Numbered from the stretch's first letter, positions 38,832 through 52,033 are shown. The stretch is 64,000 nt of DNA from Exophiala sp. HKRS030 (GCA_023897205.1 JAHWDD010000006.1:620001-684000); one strand, 5' to 3'. Made by a program: numbers and translations. The notes: a model not told the origin generated them from the letters alone.

Positions 38832-40273
38832 ATGACTGAACAGCTTCTGTTATCCGCACCAGCTGTGCCGACTCTCACTCAAGCGCACAGTCTTGCTCTT
38901 GTTCAGATTTTCATCAATGCCTCTCTAGCATGCATTGCGCATGCCCGTGAACTCATCCCATGGACCTCTCCGTGCTTCCGAACTCGATACGTCGAACAGA
39001 TCAATACACTTATCGATGCCGATGCGCGTACCTTGTATACGGCTTTCAAAACTCTCGAGGGAACAGCCACTAGCGGTGGCCAAGAGATCAAGATCCTTGT
39101 CCGTGGAGTTCACAAAAGAGCGGACCAGGTGCTCGAGATGCTGGTACGCACTACCTCGGAGACTCTCTAAGGATCCAGAAGTCCTTGCAGAGGCGAGTAT
39201 ACTCACGTCCATTCAAGGAAGATGGTATCTTCGAAGCGCTAGAGCACAGATTTCTGGACGCCTTTCAAGTTTTCGTGACCGATGCCGATGACTCCCACGA
39301 TGTCCTTGAAACCTACTCCTTTGCCTTCAAATATACGCAAGATCGCATACATAGCGTTCATATGTCTTCAATGAGTCGGGTGCTGGTCCTTGAGGATTTT
39401 CAGCACAGTTTCAAAGCGTTCATTCGCAGTCTGCTTCGTTTCCTAAGATGCCTACCACGTCTCCCAGGTCAGTACCGGACACATTTTCCAAATGGATCCT
39501 CATTGACTGTGCTAGCACACCGACGGTTGGGAATGAGTCTCACTTACAGAGATAGTTGTCCACAAGCCTATCAGCCACCCGGCTTTGTTGACCAAGAAGA
39601 ATATCCAGGCAAGATCGGAGAGAGAATCTGTGACACGTTGTGGAAGAGTCATGGAGATCTAATGGGCGAGGTGCAAGTTGGTAATGAACAAATTGCGATG
39701 AGCGTGCGCCCTTTCCGCATTGACGAGCCGTCCACCTCTATTGACCCTCAAGACATGGCAATGAGCAAGCAGTTGCAGGCTATGCAAAAGACGTCCTCAC
39801 AGCGGACCACGAATCTTGTCTCTACTTTGCAAGACTCTGGTTCTAGACGCAAACGCAACAGCGATGTGCCCCTTCCTGTCAAGCGAATGAAATTGCCCTA
39901 TCACCCTGGACACCAGGAACGGAATAGTCAACATGATTTTCTGCAACAGGAACAAATTGAAGGGACAGAATTCTCGAAGCATGATGCTGCGACAATCGAC
40001 ACACACGAGGCAGGTCTCTCGCCCGAAACGGATCAAGATAGAGACTTGCAGCCACAAAAGACAGACTACAGAGGCCCAAATACCAGCACGAACTCAAAAC
40101 TGCCTGGATCAACTCGTTCACTCCGCCGGAAGATTAGCATCTCCCGAAACTTCATTAACATTGATCGCTCATCGTCTGTCGAAAGTCAAGGTGTTGAACA
40201 AGGTCTCGAGTCGAACGTAGGTATTGATGACAGCAGCGACATTGCAACTACTTCAACAGCCACGGCTGACTGA
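38832..40273 (+). CDS. HORMA-domain protein (Hop1/Rev7-like)
   Basis: HORMA proteins act as closure-forming adaptors on meiotic chromosome axes (Hop1), in translesion synthesis (Rev7) or in the spindle checkpoint (Mad2). Two exons, 38832-39143 and 39191-40273 (464 aa), joined across a 47-nt intron (GTACGC...TTGCAG). The HORMA region covers about residues 15-230, including HSLALVQIFINASLACIAHAREL at the start and FQVFVTDADDSHDVLETYSFAFKYTQD, the hallmark core strand. The remaining 230 residues are low-complexity and charged, with KR-rich nuclear-localisation-like patches (RRKRNSD, PVKRMK). No Hop1-type PHD or zinc finger is visible. The long tail argues against Mad2/Rev7 and for a Hop1-like meiotic role. 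The ATG at 38832 is chosen because it begins the frame after a non-ATG stretch. Confidence 0.8.
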
Positions 40274-41823
40274 ACATTGAGAATGTCAAGCACCGTACGC
40301 GGTACTCCATAAATTCCTGGCCAATGACGGCTTATGTGTTAGGTTGGAACATGATGGAGCTGAAACAGGTGTTGTAAAGTAGACTGGTGCACCAGATCGC
40401 TGTCAAAGCACATACAAGTACTCCGTATCTGCCGACCATTGGACGAGTAGTGGGCGGACTGACCTGACCTCAGCCTGCTCCATGTCGCGCCTTTAGAAAG
40501 AAAATGGAACGATTCCTCGTGCTTTGACGATGCCGATCTGTCTCAGTCTCGCGAGGCCGAGCAAGGCGGTCGTGGTAGCGCGGAACAGCAGTCGTCGGAG
40601 GTTTGCATTTGGCGACCGAGGGCTGATACAACGTGATATTATTGACCGCGGGACATCCAAGATGAGTCAGGCTTGATCTGAGATGGTTTTGAGTCAACGT
40701 GGCCCAAGGTGGGTTGCTAGGGAGGTGTTCATGATCAACACAGCAAGGTTTGATATGAGGAATCGTTAGGGTGAGAAGTAAGCTGCGCAAGACGAGGACG
40801 AGCGTCTTTCTTTGCCTTGTAGGGAGTAGAAGGACGGCAATCTTACTCTGCTCGTTATGATGTGCAATATGTTCATCGTGGAAGTGTCTACGTTACCATT
40901 CGTTGGTCTCTCACATCTCGGGCCATTGGCGGTCTTACGTGTTCGGCGGCGGGGATGTGACTTCGTCGAGTGGCACTAACTAGTATCTGCTCGAATTCCC
41001 ATACAAAGCAAGACTTTCTGGTGTACCCCGTAATGATGGCGTACTTGGCACCAATGTTCCTGGCATGCACCCATTATCAGGACCCCTTGCAAGCTAAAGT
41101 CAGTCTTTTCGGGCCAACAGCAAAACCTCCTGAAGATCACCACCTCGAAGTTATGCTGACTTTGAACTCCTGCGGTGCTAAGGCATCCATTGTGTGCACT
41201 AAGGATGCCTCGTAGCAGCCACAGGTGGAGTATTCTGTACACCACTGTAATATCGCCCACTTTGTCGCTTGCAGAGGGAGTTCAGAACTGGAATCTCCGT
41301 GCGGATAGCAGGACCCATGGTACTGATGCAAGCCTGCAACATAATGGGCCCCATCTTCCCATGGAGCCTCTTCTAGCCACTGAAGGCTCAGACACAGGCC
41401 AGTAGCTCGATACCGGCGTCGGTCCAAGGCATGCATTTGAACGCCTAAACTTCGAGAAGGGTGTCAACCACGATAAACGGACATGCATAGAGCACGAGGA
41501 TTACTTGTACTGACGAGGGGCTGCGGGAACAACCTCGACCTATTCCAAGACAATCAGGCTTACAGTACCAGAAGGACAAGCGGTTTTTGCTAAGTATTTG
41601 CAACTTCCACCATGCGACTCTAGTCAGTGCTAATGGAAAGCCTTCGCTCTTATTACATACAGCTGGCTGGTCTTTGGTCTTATTAGGCTGTTGGATAATC
41701 CCAATTAGCCCTCTTATTGTCTGCATTCGTCATTGCGCCTCAGTGCCCTAAAAGATCCCGTGGTCCCACTGCTGCCTCCTCCTCCTCCAGTCCTGTCATG
41801 GAAGATTTGGTGCTCATCAATAG
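40274..41823. other. Intergenic region, no gene seen
   Basis: 1.55 kb with several short overlapping open frames (notably 40976-41440 on both strands) but no recognisable domain, transposon end or RNA gene. One ACTCCGTA at 40420-40427. May hold UTRs or a gene too diverged to see. Confidence 0.45.
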
Positions 41824-44518
41824 ATGAGTGTTGTGGAAACTGGGGCTCGATCGGCTGGCTCTTCATCTGACCCGGAGGGACTTCCATCTCTACGACCGCC
41901 TCTACTCTCTTCCGCGGCAATCAACTCTCTACTTGCAACAAATCGTCGAGGTTTCCGTCGACAGCGAGACAAGAGGTTACAGCTCTCCTCTCCCGAATCG
42001 CAAGCCAGCAAAACTCGAAACATCTTACTTCATTCGCAAAGCCTGATACGAGTACACTGACTGGTGCGACCTCCGATCTGCCTTCTATCTCTCACAAGAT
42101 CTGGTCCTCGGCGAAATTGTCCACGGGGCGGATGGCAACTTTATTGCGACCCAACATGTTCCCTTGAAGTCTCACCGCTATTCCTTCACCTTTGAACCGC
42201 CGATTTGTCGGCCGGGAGTTCTGCAAACGAATTCATCGGCCTGTCCACGACGGGAGGAGACGGATATGGGTTCTGGTCCAAGATTTCGCTTCCCAGGGTC
42301 GTTAAAAAGGACGAAGTCCAGCGCAACTGAGCAAAGCTGGAAGACAAATACTGGCAAACGCGAACACAAGGCTCAAAACATACTGGGTATCTCGGAAGCC
42401 GCATTGAATACCGCTAGAAACGAAAGTGTCAGTTCTTCTAACACGGCGAAAGTGCCAACTCTGTCATTCTCGGATGCCACTACTGAATTGGGCTCTTCGC
42501 ACGCCGCCACAGAGAAACCGGATGTGATCCCCGAACTGAAGTTGAAGGCATCCTCTGTATTATTACATGAAGAGTTCTGTATCAGCGCTGAGAGAGCAGC
42601 ATCGATACACTCGAAACGACCCAAACCCCATCGCTCTTCTTCAACTTTGAACTCCCATTATGAGGCACAGAAAATGCCACTTGCTATATCCCAACAGACC
42701 TCTGACTCGTCGAGACGAGATGGCGCCCTACGGAAAGGCTCACCAATAGTAATCAGATCAGCCACAGCCGAGAAGGAACCATTACGGCAATTGCGGTTAT
42801 TTAGGTCGACAAAACATCGAGACAAGAGTGGGAGTAAGAAACTCTCCAAGCAGAAATCTGCTTCAACTGCTTCTCCTCCTCGATCACTTGCGGACGGCCA
42901 GAGCTCGACTAAATCAACAGAACATCCAAGAGAATCGGTTTCAGCACAGTCCTCGAGAGGCTCTGTTTCATACAGGGGGAGTAACTATCACCGCGAACAT
43001 GCTCCTCGTCCGACGCCGAATTTTTCTATGGTCAATGTGAAGCATCCGACGTCATACCTCACTCATTCCGATGGTCCCGTGGAAACATCCCATCTCAAAT
43101 TAAACATCAGAAGACCCAAAGCAGGGGCAAAACATTGGTTCGATGGATTGGAAGGCGACAGCAGTGAGGATGAAAGTGTTCACGAACCAGAATTCCAGCC
43201 AAGCTTCGTGGATGGCATGGAGAGTGCATTTGAGGACGGCAGGATTGGTCTCGTGTCGAAAGATTCTGCGCGAATGTCCACCTTCGTCCCAGATACATCC
43301 GATGGCTGTGCAAACTTGGACTCTGACCCTTCCGCTTCTTCATCTTCTCGTCACATGCTCCCCGCCTCCGCTATTCCCCCACGGACTTCAACCTTGAATA
43401 CCAAATCATCAAGGTCAACACTATCCCAAGAATTATTCCGCTCTCACTCGAATCAACGTATACCTGCGGCAGCATCCAAGACTTTGGCCTCAAGTGATCT
43501 GCACACAACCAGTGTACTTGATCTCTCCTCGTCGGAGGATGAAGAAAATCGTGTGGAACCTGAACGTGAGCGTTTGCCACAATTGCGTGACAGTATAGCA
43601 CTCGAGTCATTGATGGAATCGGACATTGTGGTTGGAACTGCGAAGGCAATCGAGACAAATCAGAACTCGTCTATAAAAGCAACACCCAGCTTGAGGCGGG
43701 TCGCTCGCAATGTGTCAAAGCGGAACGCAAAGACTTCAACCAAAGCTATCAGCAGACCTTCCAATATAAGACAGTCATATTTCAGCGATGTGTCATCACA
43801 GCGGACGATCGAAGAACATGATTTACTCACTTCATTCCCCGCCACTCCTACCGAATCCCGGCGAACATCCTTCCAAGGGTCATGTCTCTCGGACAATGCA
43901 AGTATAGAAAGTCGAAGGATGATCAGCGTAACCAAGCACGAAGAGTCACTACTTGCGGCGATGAGACTAAGATCGACCGGCGTCCCACAGCACGCCAAAA
44001 GGAGCAGTGATCCAAGACTTCGGCTACTCAGAGACCTCGACAAGAGATCTCGATCCCGACAAATCCCGGCAGGCTCGACAACCAACGAAACGGCCCGAGT
44101 CAATGTGTCTAGTCAAGAAGCCCTGAATCACTCTGATGCGAACTCTGACCAAGCATCTTGCACCACTTTTCAAACTGGCAGGTCGGCTGACCCAAGTATC
44201 AGATTTTCCATGGCGAGCTTCCAAACGGAAACATCCCTCGGACATGGTAGTGAGATGTCGTTTCTCGCCTCGCCTGGTTTTGTCCCTCTTGCGAACGTCA
44301 CGAATGGCGCGAACCGTCTCAGTCGTGCCACTTTCTTCTCCACGTCGACCAGTGACTCGCGAGATACGTCAAGTACTCGGCGAGAGCACAATTACAGAGC
44401 AGCTCTCGAGAAACTTTCGTCTATTCCACCCCGGGACGATATACCCTCACAAGAATTCATCGAATGGCCTTATCATGGCTGGGAAGCTAAGTCGACCACC
44501 CTGGCGACTGCACATTAG
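41824..44518 (+). CDS. Large disordered conserved-type protein, unknown function; 5' junction uncertain
   Basis: The main coding block (about 42170-44518, roughly 780 codons) is a Ser/Thr/Arg-rich, largely disordered protein with basic patches (HRDKSGSKKLSKQK, RRVARNVSKRNAK). It contains short ordered islands such as GAKHWFDGLEGDSSEDES, SVLDLSSSEDEENR, and TKHEESLLAAMRLRSTG, a helix I associate with uncharacterised Pezizomycotina proteins. A plausible N-terminal exon starts at ATG 41824 (MSVVETGARSAGSSSDP...) in a different frame. A 118-nt intron (42052-42169, GTACAC...TTGAAG) would join the two in frame. Alternatively a single-base error near 42056 would fuse them, because the would-be intron is also open in the second frame. 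Function unknown; nuclear or cytoskeletal roles would be guesses. Confidence 0.55.
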
Positions 44519-45503
44519 GAGGAAAGAATTCGATTTTTCCGTTTGTTCCCAAAATTACAGAAGACGATTGGTGATGTATTGACGTCACCCTTGTACTTAT
44601 ACAATCTTTCTTTTTTTTTCTTTGTGATGACGACGACGAAGTGGAGGATTGACTTTGGATACTGTACGAGTATTATACTGGGAGAAGCTGCTCCAGGAGC
44701 TCACGATGTGCTTGGTGTGATGATTATAAGGCTGGCCTTTTTTGTGAGGAGGATCTGATCTGATCAATGTTGGTCTGGGCGTCGTCGGGTATGGCGGAAT
44801 TGTCGCTAGACATCGAATCCACCGGATAGCCGTTGTCGCGTAATGAAATGCACACCGAATTTCCTGGTTTCCCGTACTGTAATGCATGTTGGACAAGCGA
44901 CCAGGGCAGTATCTTGGTAGTGGACCTGTCTTGGGGGGGGGGGTGTGTACTGTAGCAGGCTGATGGAGGCACAGGCGCGGATACTTGGGCACATGAGGCG
45001 TTGACAGCCTCCCAAACAGGGGGTCGACAAGGATCCATGACGCAGCCTGCATTGGGCAAGCCCAACTACCCAGGCACTAGTAGCGAGTCTCCAGAAAAGC
45101 CCTATCCGCGTTGAGAGGAGGACGGGAAGAGCACACTGCATCTTGAAAAAAACAACCCAATCGACGCGCCAGACACTCTCCCACTCATTCGCCAATTGTT
45201 ACCACTATTGCTTCGTCACTTCACGTCTTCCAGGTCATGCTGCATTTCCTTCATTGTTGCGGTGTCGGGTGACCTTGGGATTTCCACGCTTTCATCGTCC
45301 TCCTTCCTCAGCGGTTCAACGTGTCCTCTGACGATAGACCCGTCCACTCCTTTTGACCTTTGTCTTCATTTTGTGAAAGCGACCGTCTTCTCTGCCTGGA
45401 GCAGGACGACAATTTCAGAGCGAAGGGCAGTACATTGTCAAAGATTGGAGACTTCACACCCACTCTCAAGACTGAAAAGATTCCTCTGCACCAGGAGCGC
45501 AGT
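44519..45503. other. Intergenic region with promoter of the nucleotide-sugar transporter
   Basis: 985 nt without a supported gene. It includes a run of 10 or more G near 44933-44943 and a pyrimidine-rich leader at about 45190-45370 in front of the transporter. Confidence 0.5.
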
Positions 45504-47033
45504 ATGGGTATCGAACGCGCGGGCAACCAGCCCAGGTTCATGGGAGCATCATTACGGAGTTTATGTTTGAGCACTGTAGGAGAATTGGAAAACATGCCGC
45601 GGGGTGGACAATGCTGACACTGCCTCGCAGTTGACGATGCAGTTTTCTGTTTTTATCCTAGTATGCAGCCATCGCATCACGATCATCGAAAAGAGCACGC
45701 CCTGCTAACGCAATTGACCACAGCTTCTTCACTATTCTCGAGTCATGCCGACTCCGGATGGGCATCGTTATCTTCCCTCGACGGCCGTCTTCCTCGTCGA
45801 ACTACTGAAACTGGTCTTTTGTCTTACCGTGTCACTCTACGAGATCTCACTTTCCGTCCCTCAGACCACGACAGCAACGACCCTCTTGCGAACACTTGGT
45901 AATGCCATTTTTGGAGGCGATTCTTGGAAGCTTGCGATTCCAGCAAGCCTGTACACGTTGGCAAATAGCCTACAGTATGTTGGGATTTCTAATCTGGACG
46001 CTGCCACATTCCACGTCACATATCAATTCAAAATCTTTGTCACAGCGGTCTTTAGCGTCATGATCCTGCGAAAGTCTCTGTCGGGCAGGCAATGGGTGTC
46101 CCTTATTCTCTTGATGATTGGGGTGGGAATAGTTTCATGGCCGCAAGAATCAACAACTTCACTGGCCTCAAATCACCATGCTCGAGTCTATGTACCGAGG
46201 TCTTCGAACCCACTGCGAGAGCATTTCAAAATTGCAGGTCACGGTTCCCACCTCAACAAAAGATCTGCCACATACGAGGGTATTGAGGAAGATGAGCTCG
46301 CTCTTAATACACCAGGGATGGACGCCTCGGCAGGACTACTTGCTGTCCTCGGCGTATGCATCACTTCAGGCCTTGCTGGCGTGTATTTTGAAAAGATCAT
46401 GAAAGAGTCCCCAAAGGCCACCTCTATTTGGATCCGCAATGTCCAGCTGTCCATTTACTCTCTTTTCCCAGCGTTCTTCATTGGCATCATTTTTCTGGAT
46501 GGCGAAACCGTCGCCAAATATGGATTCTTCGCCGGCTACAATTCGGTTGTTGTTGCTTCGATCCTCATACAAACAATCGGCGCAGTCCTGGCGGCTTTTG
46601 CAATCTTTTACGCCGACAATATTGCTAAAAACTTCGCTTTGAGCATTAGCATGGTCCTCAGCAGTTTAGCGAGTTTTGTCTTCTTTGATAACTCCTTGAC
46701 GAGCCATGTAAGTAGCAGCGACCTCGATCAGTGTTCCTTTTGCTGACGCATGTTAAGTTTCTATTGGGGGCTTCCATCGTTCTCGTATCCACTATCATAT
46801 ACAACACAGAGGAATCTCGCATTCAGTATGCGCCGCCGCCGTCGATCAAGATCTACAGCGACGAGAAATCGGTGCAGGGTGAAGTGCTGGACATGAATGA
46901 TATGTCCATTCAGATACCAAAAACACCCCTCAGCCAAGAAGAAACCGCCATGGCGACGTCACGTCCAGGTTCTCCTAATCATAAGAAGCGCAAGAATGAG
47001 TCTGCTGGTTATTTCCCAAAGTACGACGATTGA
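45504..47033 (+). CDS. UDP-galactose/UDP-GlcNAc-type nucleotide-sugar transporter (SLC35A family)
   Basis: Multi-pass Golgi/ER antiporter importing a UDP-sugar in exchange for UMP to supply glycosylation. Four exons: 45504-45575, 45631-45660, 45724-46707 and 46758-47033 (453 aa). Exon 2 is only 30 nt, and a branch-point CTAAC precedes exon 3. Across these joins the protein reads LSTLTMQFSVFILLLHYSRVMP, the family's first-helix region. Then come STAVFLVELLKLVFCL, LYTLANSLQYVGISNLDAATF, TYQFKIFVTAVFSVMILRKSLS, GVYFEKIMKES, WIRNVQLSIYSLFPAF, and SISMVLSSLASFVFFD, all diagnostic of SLC35A transporters. About ten transmembrane segments are expected. Galactose versus N-acetylglucosamine specificity is not resolved. 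The C-terminal 60 residues are a hydrophilic tail ending FPKYDD. Confidence 0.92.
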
Positions 47034-47385
47034 AACATGTCTAGCATGACAATGACCTGACGAGCGAGGAGGGAATTTAGTATACCCATTGATGCCCTAT
47101 ACTGATGCTGAACGGCACTTGAGGAGGCTGCATTGATACTGAACGTTATACCAAGTACTACAGGAACACAATCCTCACAAACATCAGACGGCAGGTCTCA
47201 GTCTCGGTGTCACGTGCTGTACTTAAAGTATGGGGCTTCGTGCCTGCCATGAACAATTGACCTGCGCCTTGCCCTTCTATATTCTGCTCACACCCCTCAG
47301 AGCCCATCTTATTTGTTTTCTGTCTGCTGCAATACACACTTTAGCCAGCGCACAAAGTCTGGCAACAGACAAATTAATCAGACTC
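47034..47385. other. Intergenic region upstream of MER3-like helicase
   Basis: 352 nt; no gene. An open frame in register with the helicase extends upstream to 47230, but the ATG at 47386 starts a more sensible N-terminus. Confidence 0.5.
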
Positions 47386-50300
47386 ATGAATTCCACAAGA
47401 CAAACGCAGGCCACTTACAACCCCCCTTCCTTTGGTGCCCATCGCCGCAATCTTGCTTCACGTTCACGGCCACAGAGATTTATACAAATTCAAAGATCTG
47501 CTTACCACTCTCCTCAGCGAAATCCATCTCTACATACGCCGCATACACCTCCACACGGACCCAAATTGAGCACTGCTCCGGTCGTGACTCGCGATGACGA
47601 CCTGGACGAATTTGGTGAGGACAAGCCATTTCATCTGGAATACTACTTACACCTTGACAGATATGTCCCTCCTGGAAGGGATCAGCCATGATGCGCCAGA
47701 CGATCCCCAAGCAGAAGCAGAACCCTCGCGAGCTCATAGGCCATTACCGTTGCACGGTTCCACAAGCAACACCGGAAATACTGGACCAGCCAGCACGTGG
47801 ACTGAACCCAACCTCAGAAGGGGGCCGGTGGAAATACATGACTGGCACGAGCGTGCTCCTGCACTTCACCCTTTCAGCTCTCCAACAGGTCCTGATCTGA
47901 CTAGTCCGACAATGTCCATGTTGCAACATCGTCAACAGATAAAGTCGGCGAAGGCAGAGAGCACAACTTCATTCCTACAACAATCTTATCCTGGCGAAGA
48001 TTTATACCACGAGGGAAAGCCATCAAATCAGCCCTCACCAAGAATGCATCATGCTAGCTTGCCACCTACCACTCAGGGGATACAGCTGGTCGCTACTAAG
48101 ACTCTGCCTGGTCGACTCCGCCCAATCTTCAAGTTTGAGATGTTCAATGCAGTTCAATCTAAATGTTTTGCAAGTGCATTTGGCACTGATGACAATCTGG
48201 TGGTATCCTCCCCTACCGGCAGTGGGAAGACTGTCATTATGGAGCTTGCCATATGCAGACTCGCCGCGGAGTCGACCGCCGGCGACTTCAAGGTTGTCTA
48301 CCAAGCTCCGACAAAAGCTCTTTGCTCCGAAAGAAATCGCGACTGGCAGACCAAATTCGGCCACTTGAACTTGAAATGTGCTGAACTGACAGGTGATGCC
48401 GATTCTAATCACTTGCGCAACGTGCAGAGTGCAAATATCATCATTACAACTCCAGAAAAATGGGACAGTGTGACTCGCAAGTGGAAAGATCATGCCAGAC
48501 TGATTCAATTGGTGAAGCTATTCCTCGTCGATGAAGTGCACATTCTCAAAGAAAACCGTGGCGCCACCCTGGAAGCCGTTGTATCTCGAATGAAGTCTAT
48601 CGGAGCCAATATCAGATTCGTGGCACTCTCTGCCACGGTTCCGAACTCCGAAGATATCGCCACATGGCTTGGACGGAATTCAACTATGCAACACATGCTA
48701 GCGCAGAGGGAGGTTTTTGGTGAAAACTTCCGGCCAGTTCAACTGACGAAACATGTCTACGGGTTCGCAGCTAGAGGTAACGACTTCGCATTTGAGTCGA
48801 TGCTCACACAGCAGTGAGTGACAGGGGATCGCCATTCTGTCATTGGGCAGAAGGCTAATGTTGGACAGACTACCAGGAGTTATTGCACGCCACGGACATG
48901 GGAAACCCGTGATGATCTTTTGCTCAACCCGGAATGCATCTACAACGACTGCCAAGAAGTTGGCTGATATGTGGATAGCCTCAATTCCATCTCAGCGTTT
49001 GTGGAAAGGTCCGACGACACCGCTAACACTCACGTCTCAGGATCTCAAAGGCAGGTAACCATCCAGGGTTCTTCGACTCTAGGCAGACGCTAACATCTCC
49101 CCAGTCACATCTGCTGCAGGTGTGGCATTTCACCATGGAGGGCTGGACCAGGTTGACCGCAGGACTATCGAGAATGCTTTTCTAACCGGCCAGATCAATG
49201 TGATCTGCAGCACATCTACACTTGCCGTCGGTGTTAACTTTCCCTGCTACTTAGTCATCCTCAAAGGGACAAGTGCCTGGTCGGACAATGGTTTACAAGA
49301 ATATGCTGATCTAGAGGTGATGCAAATGCTTGGAAGAGCCGGTCGGCCGCAGTTTGAGACGTCCGCTTGTGCAGTCATACTAACAAGAAAAGAGAAGGCT
49401 GAAAGATATGAGAAAATGGTGTCAGGAGAAGGCATTCTTGAGAGTTGCCTGCACCTGAACTTGATCGAACATCTCAACGCCGAGATTGGATTAGGAACTG
49501 TGTATGATTTTTCAACGGCCAAAACCTGGCTTGCGAGCACATTCCTTCACGTTCGCATGAAGAAAAACCCTTCCCACTATCGCTTCAAAGAGGGGATCGA
49601 TACAGTTTTGGAGGATGATCTGCTGGAACAATTGTGCCAAAAAGACATTGCATTACTCATCAATGCCGGCCTCGTGAAGGAACAAGCTCGATTGGTATCA
49701 ACTGAATACGGACAAATCATGGCACGATACTATATCAATTTCGAAACGATGAAGTCTTTCATTAACCTGCCTCCCAAAGCAAAGATGTCGGAAATTGTAT
49801 GTGGTATGACTTGTGATTTATTTCAAGGCTACTAACCCCTTTGCAGTTGTCGATCTTAACCCAGGCCAAGGAATTTCGCGACGTTCGCATGATGGCAGGA
49901 GAAAAGTCATTCTACAAAGAGATCAATAAAGCCCCGGAAATCAAGTTTCCGGTCAAGGTGGATGTGGCACTCCAGGCGCATAAAGTGTCACTCTTGATTC
50001 AGGCCGAGTTGGGCAATGTCTTGATTCCGGACAATGACAACTACAGAAAGCACCACCAGCAGCACCGGATCGACAAATCGACCGTTTTCAGTCATGCGAA
50101 TCGCCTCATCCGGTGCATCATTGATTGTCAGATTTATTTCAAGGACTCGGTGTCCGCAAGAAATGCTCTGGAATTGGGTCGGAGTCTTGCTGCCCGTGTC
50201 TGGGACAACACCGCGAGTCAATTGAGACAACTGGACGGTCTCGGAGAGGTTTCCGTCCGCAAACTCGCTTCGGCTTCCATCAACGGCATTGACGTTTTGC

Positions 50301-52033
50301 TCAACACGGAGCCGTCTCGTATCGAGGTGGTACTCGGAAAGAATCCTCCTTACGGACACGATCTTCTCAAGAAGCTCGAAAGCTTCCCGAACTTACGAGT
50401 GTGCGTAAAAGAGACAGGGAGAGACTTGAAGCGTGGGACTGGTGCAACAATCAAGCTTGTTGCTGAGATCGGATTTCTCAACGAGACTCCACCATTGGTA
50501 TTCAAAAGAAAGGATATCTATGTCTGTTTGCTAGTGGAAACTTCGGACGGGACTCTGATAGATTTCCGAAGATTCAGCGCCAAAAATCTGCTCAAAGGAC
50601 AGCAGGTGTTCTTATCGACAGTGGTGACCAAGCCTACAAGCAATATCAGTTGTTATGTGATGTGCGATGAAATTGCAGGGACGAGCAAATATGCTGAGCT
50701 ACGGCTGACAGACATACCTAGCTCGTTTTTTCCAAGGCAGCAAGGTCCTTTTTCTGAGATTGCCAACAATAACAAGCCACAAGTCAAGGATGGACGTACC
50801 GACGAGTTTGACGACGGTGGCGTCGATGATCAAGACCTTCTAGCTCTCGAAACGAATGAGCATGATATTTCAGATGTGCAAGATATCGACAAGATCCTTC
50901 AAGAAGAAGAGAAGACAAGGGGCAAATCTAACGGTGGACGGCGCGGTTCGGAACTTGCACAGAAGCGGAACCGCGATCATAAGGACGAGGGTGATGCCTC
51001 GTCTTACAGAGAGCCAGTCCAGCTTGCTAACGGACGATGGACATGTCAGCATGATTGCGTCCAGCATCACCGAGACTGCAAACATAAGTGTTGCAAAGAA
51101 GGCGTTACCAAACCCAAGCGTCGTCCAAAGGCTCCAGACAAAAAGCAAATGAAGATTACTGGACTGAAGCATGTGAGACGGAAAGCTGAACCTGGAGGGA
51201 GCAGTGGGGGTCATCTCGAGCAGGTTTCCAATTCCAAAGCGACGAGTAATGTCGGCATCGACAATGGAGGCAAAACACCGATCAATGAACATGTCAGTAA
51301 AAAGTTGAAACTGTCAGACCCAGATCAGGGTGACCAATCCTCGGGAGACAATGGCAAGGTCCAAGCCCAACATAACAGACTCGACGTCCAAGCAATAGAG
51401 AAAGCCAATGATCTGCATCCAGCGATTGGTGACTCAGATGACGAATTTCTGTTCTCAGACGACCTCCCTGATGTTTTCCCGATTGACGGAGCTGCCAAGG
51501 GGACATGTCGTAATGAGCTGAACATCACCGCTACAAACCCAGAGACGAAGCCTCCGGATCATGGTGATGATGATTTTCCGGACATATTGAGGTATGAGGT
51601 CGATCTTTGTGGCTTTGAGCCCTCATCCCGGAAAGCCACTACAAGTGACGTTGTGGGTCCTGGCAAAGGCCTTCTCATTACTGGTTTTAGTAGCAGTCCC
51701 GTCGAGCAATGGCCAAGCAGCGAAACTAATGTAGCGTCCGAAGACAAGTCCCCTGGATCTCTACGAAGAACAAGAGATCCTCAAATAGGCAGGTTGAGAT
51801 CTTCATCTGCGGCAACTGGTGTCATGGAGTGGAGCAAGTCTCATCCAATTGAAAGCACGAATCGAACCTCAAGAGATGTGGTGGATATGGAAGCTTCATA
51901 TCCTTTAGCATCTATCGATCAAACGCCGGAGGAGAGACAGATGTGTTTGTATGAAGCGGAAGAGAAAAAGAAATGGGAAGGAATAGATTCGTGGCTTTAC
52001 GATGAGTTCCGTGAATATGTCGAGATTGTTTAA
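47386..52033 (+). CDS. MER3/HFM1 meiotic ATP-dependent DNA helicase
   Basis: Ski2-like superfamily 2 helicase that stabilises recombination intermediates and promotes crossovers in meiosis. Five exons: 47386-47614, 47661-48813, 48869-49050, 49105-49796 and 49847-52033 (1480 aa). Motifs: Q-like FNAVQSKCF, Walker A SPTGSGKT (about residue 260), APTKALCSER, TTPEKWDS, DEVH in FLVDEVHIL (about 367), ALSATVPN, VMIFCSTRNA, and AFHHGGLDQVDR followed by STSTLAVGVNFP and MLGRAGRPQF. A winged helix and a Sec63 domain follow (LGRSLAARVWDNTASQLRQLDGLG). Near the C-terminus is the zinc-finger-like block WTCQHDCVQHHRDCKHKCCKEG typical of HFM1. Intron 3 needs a GC donor (AAAG|GCAGGT...CCCCAG) to keep frame. 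The start MNSTRQTQ is the first ATG leading into the conserved part. Confidence 0.93.

Noticed and set aside
40888..41440. Cluster of overlapping open frames on both strands
   Set aside because: No transposase, reverse transcriptase or other motif, no splice-linked continuation, no terminal repeats.
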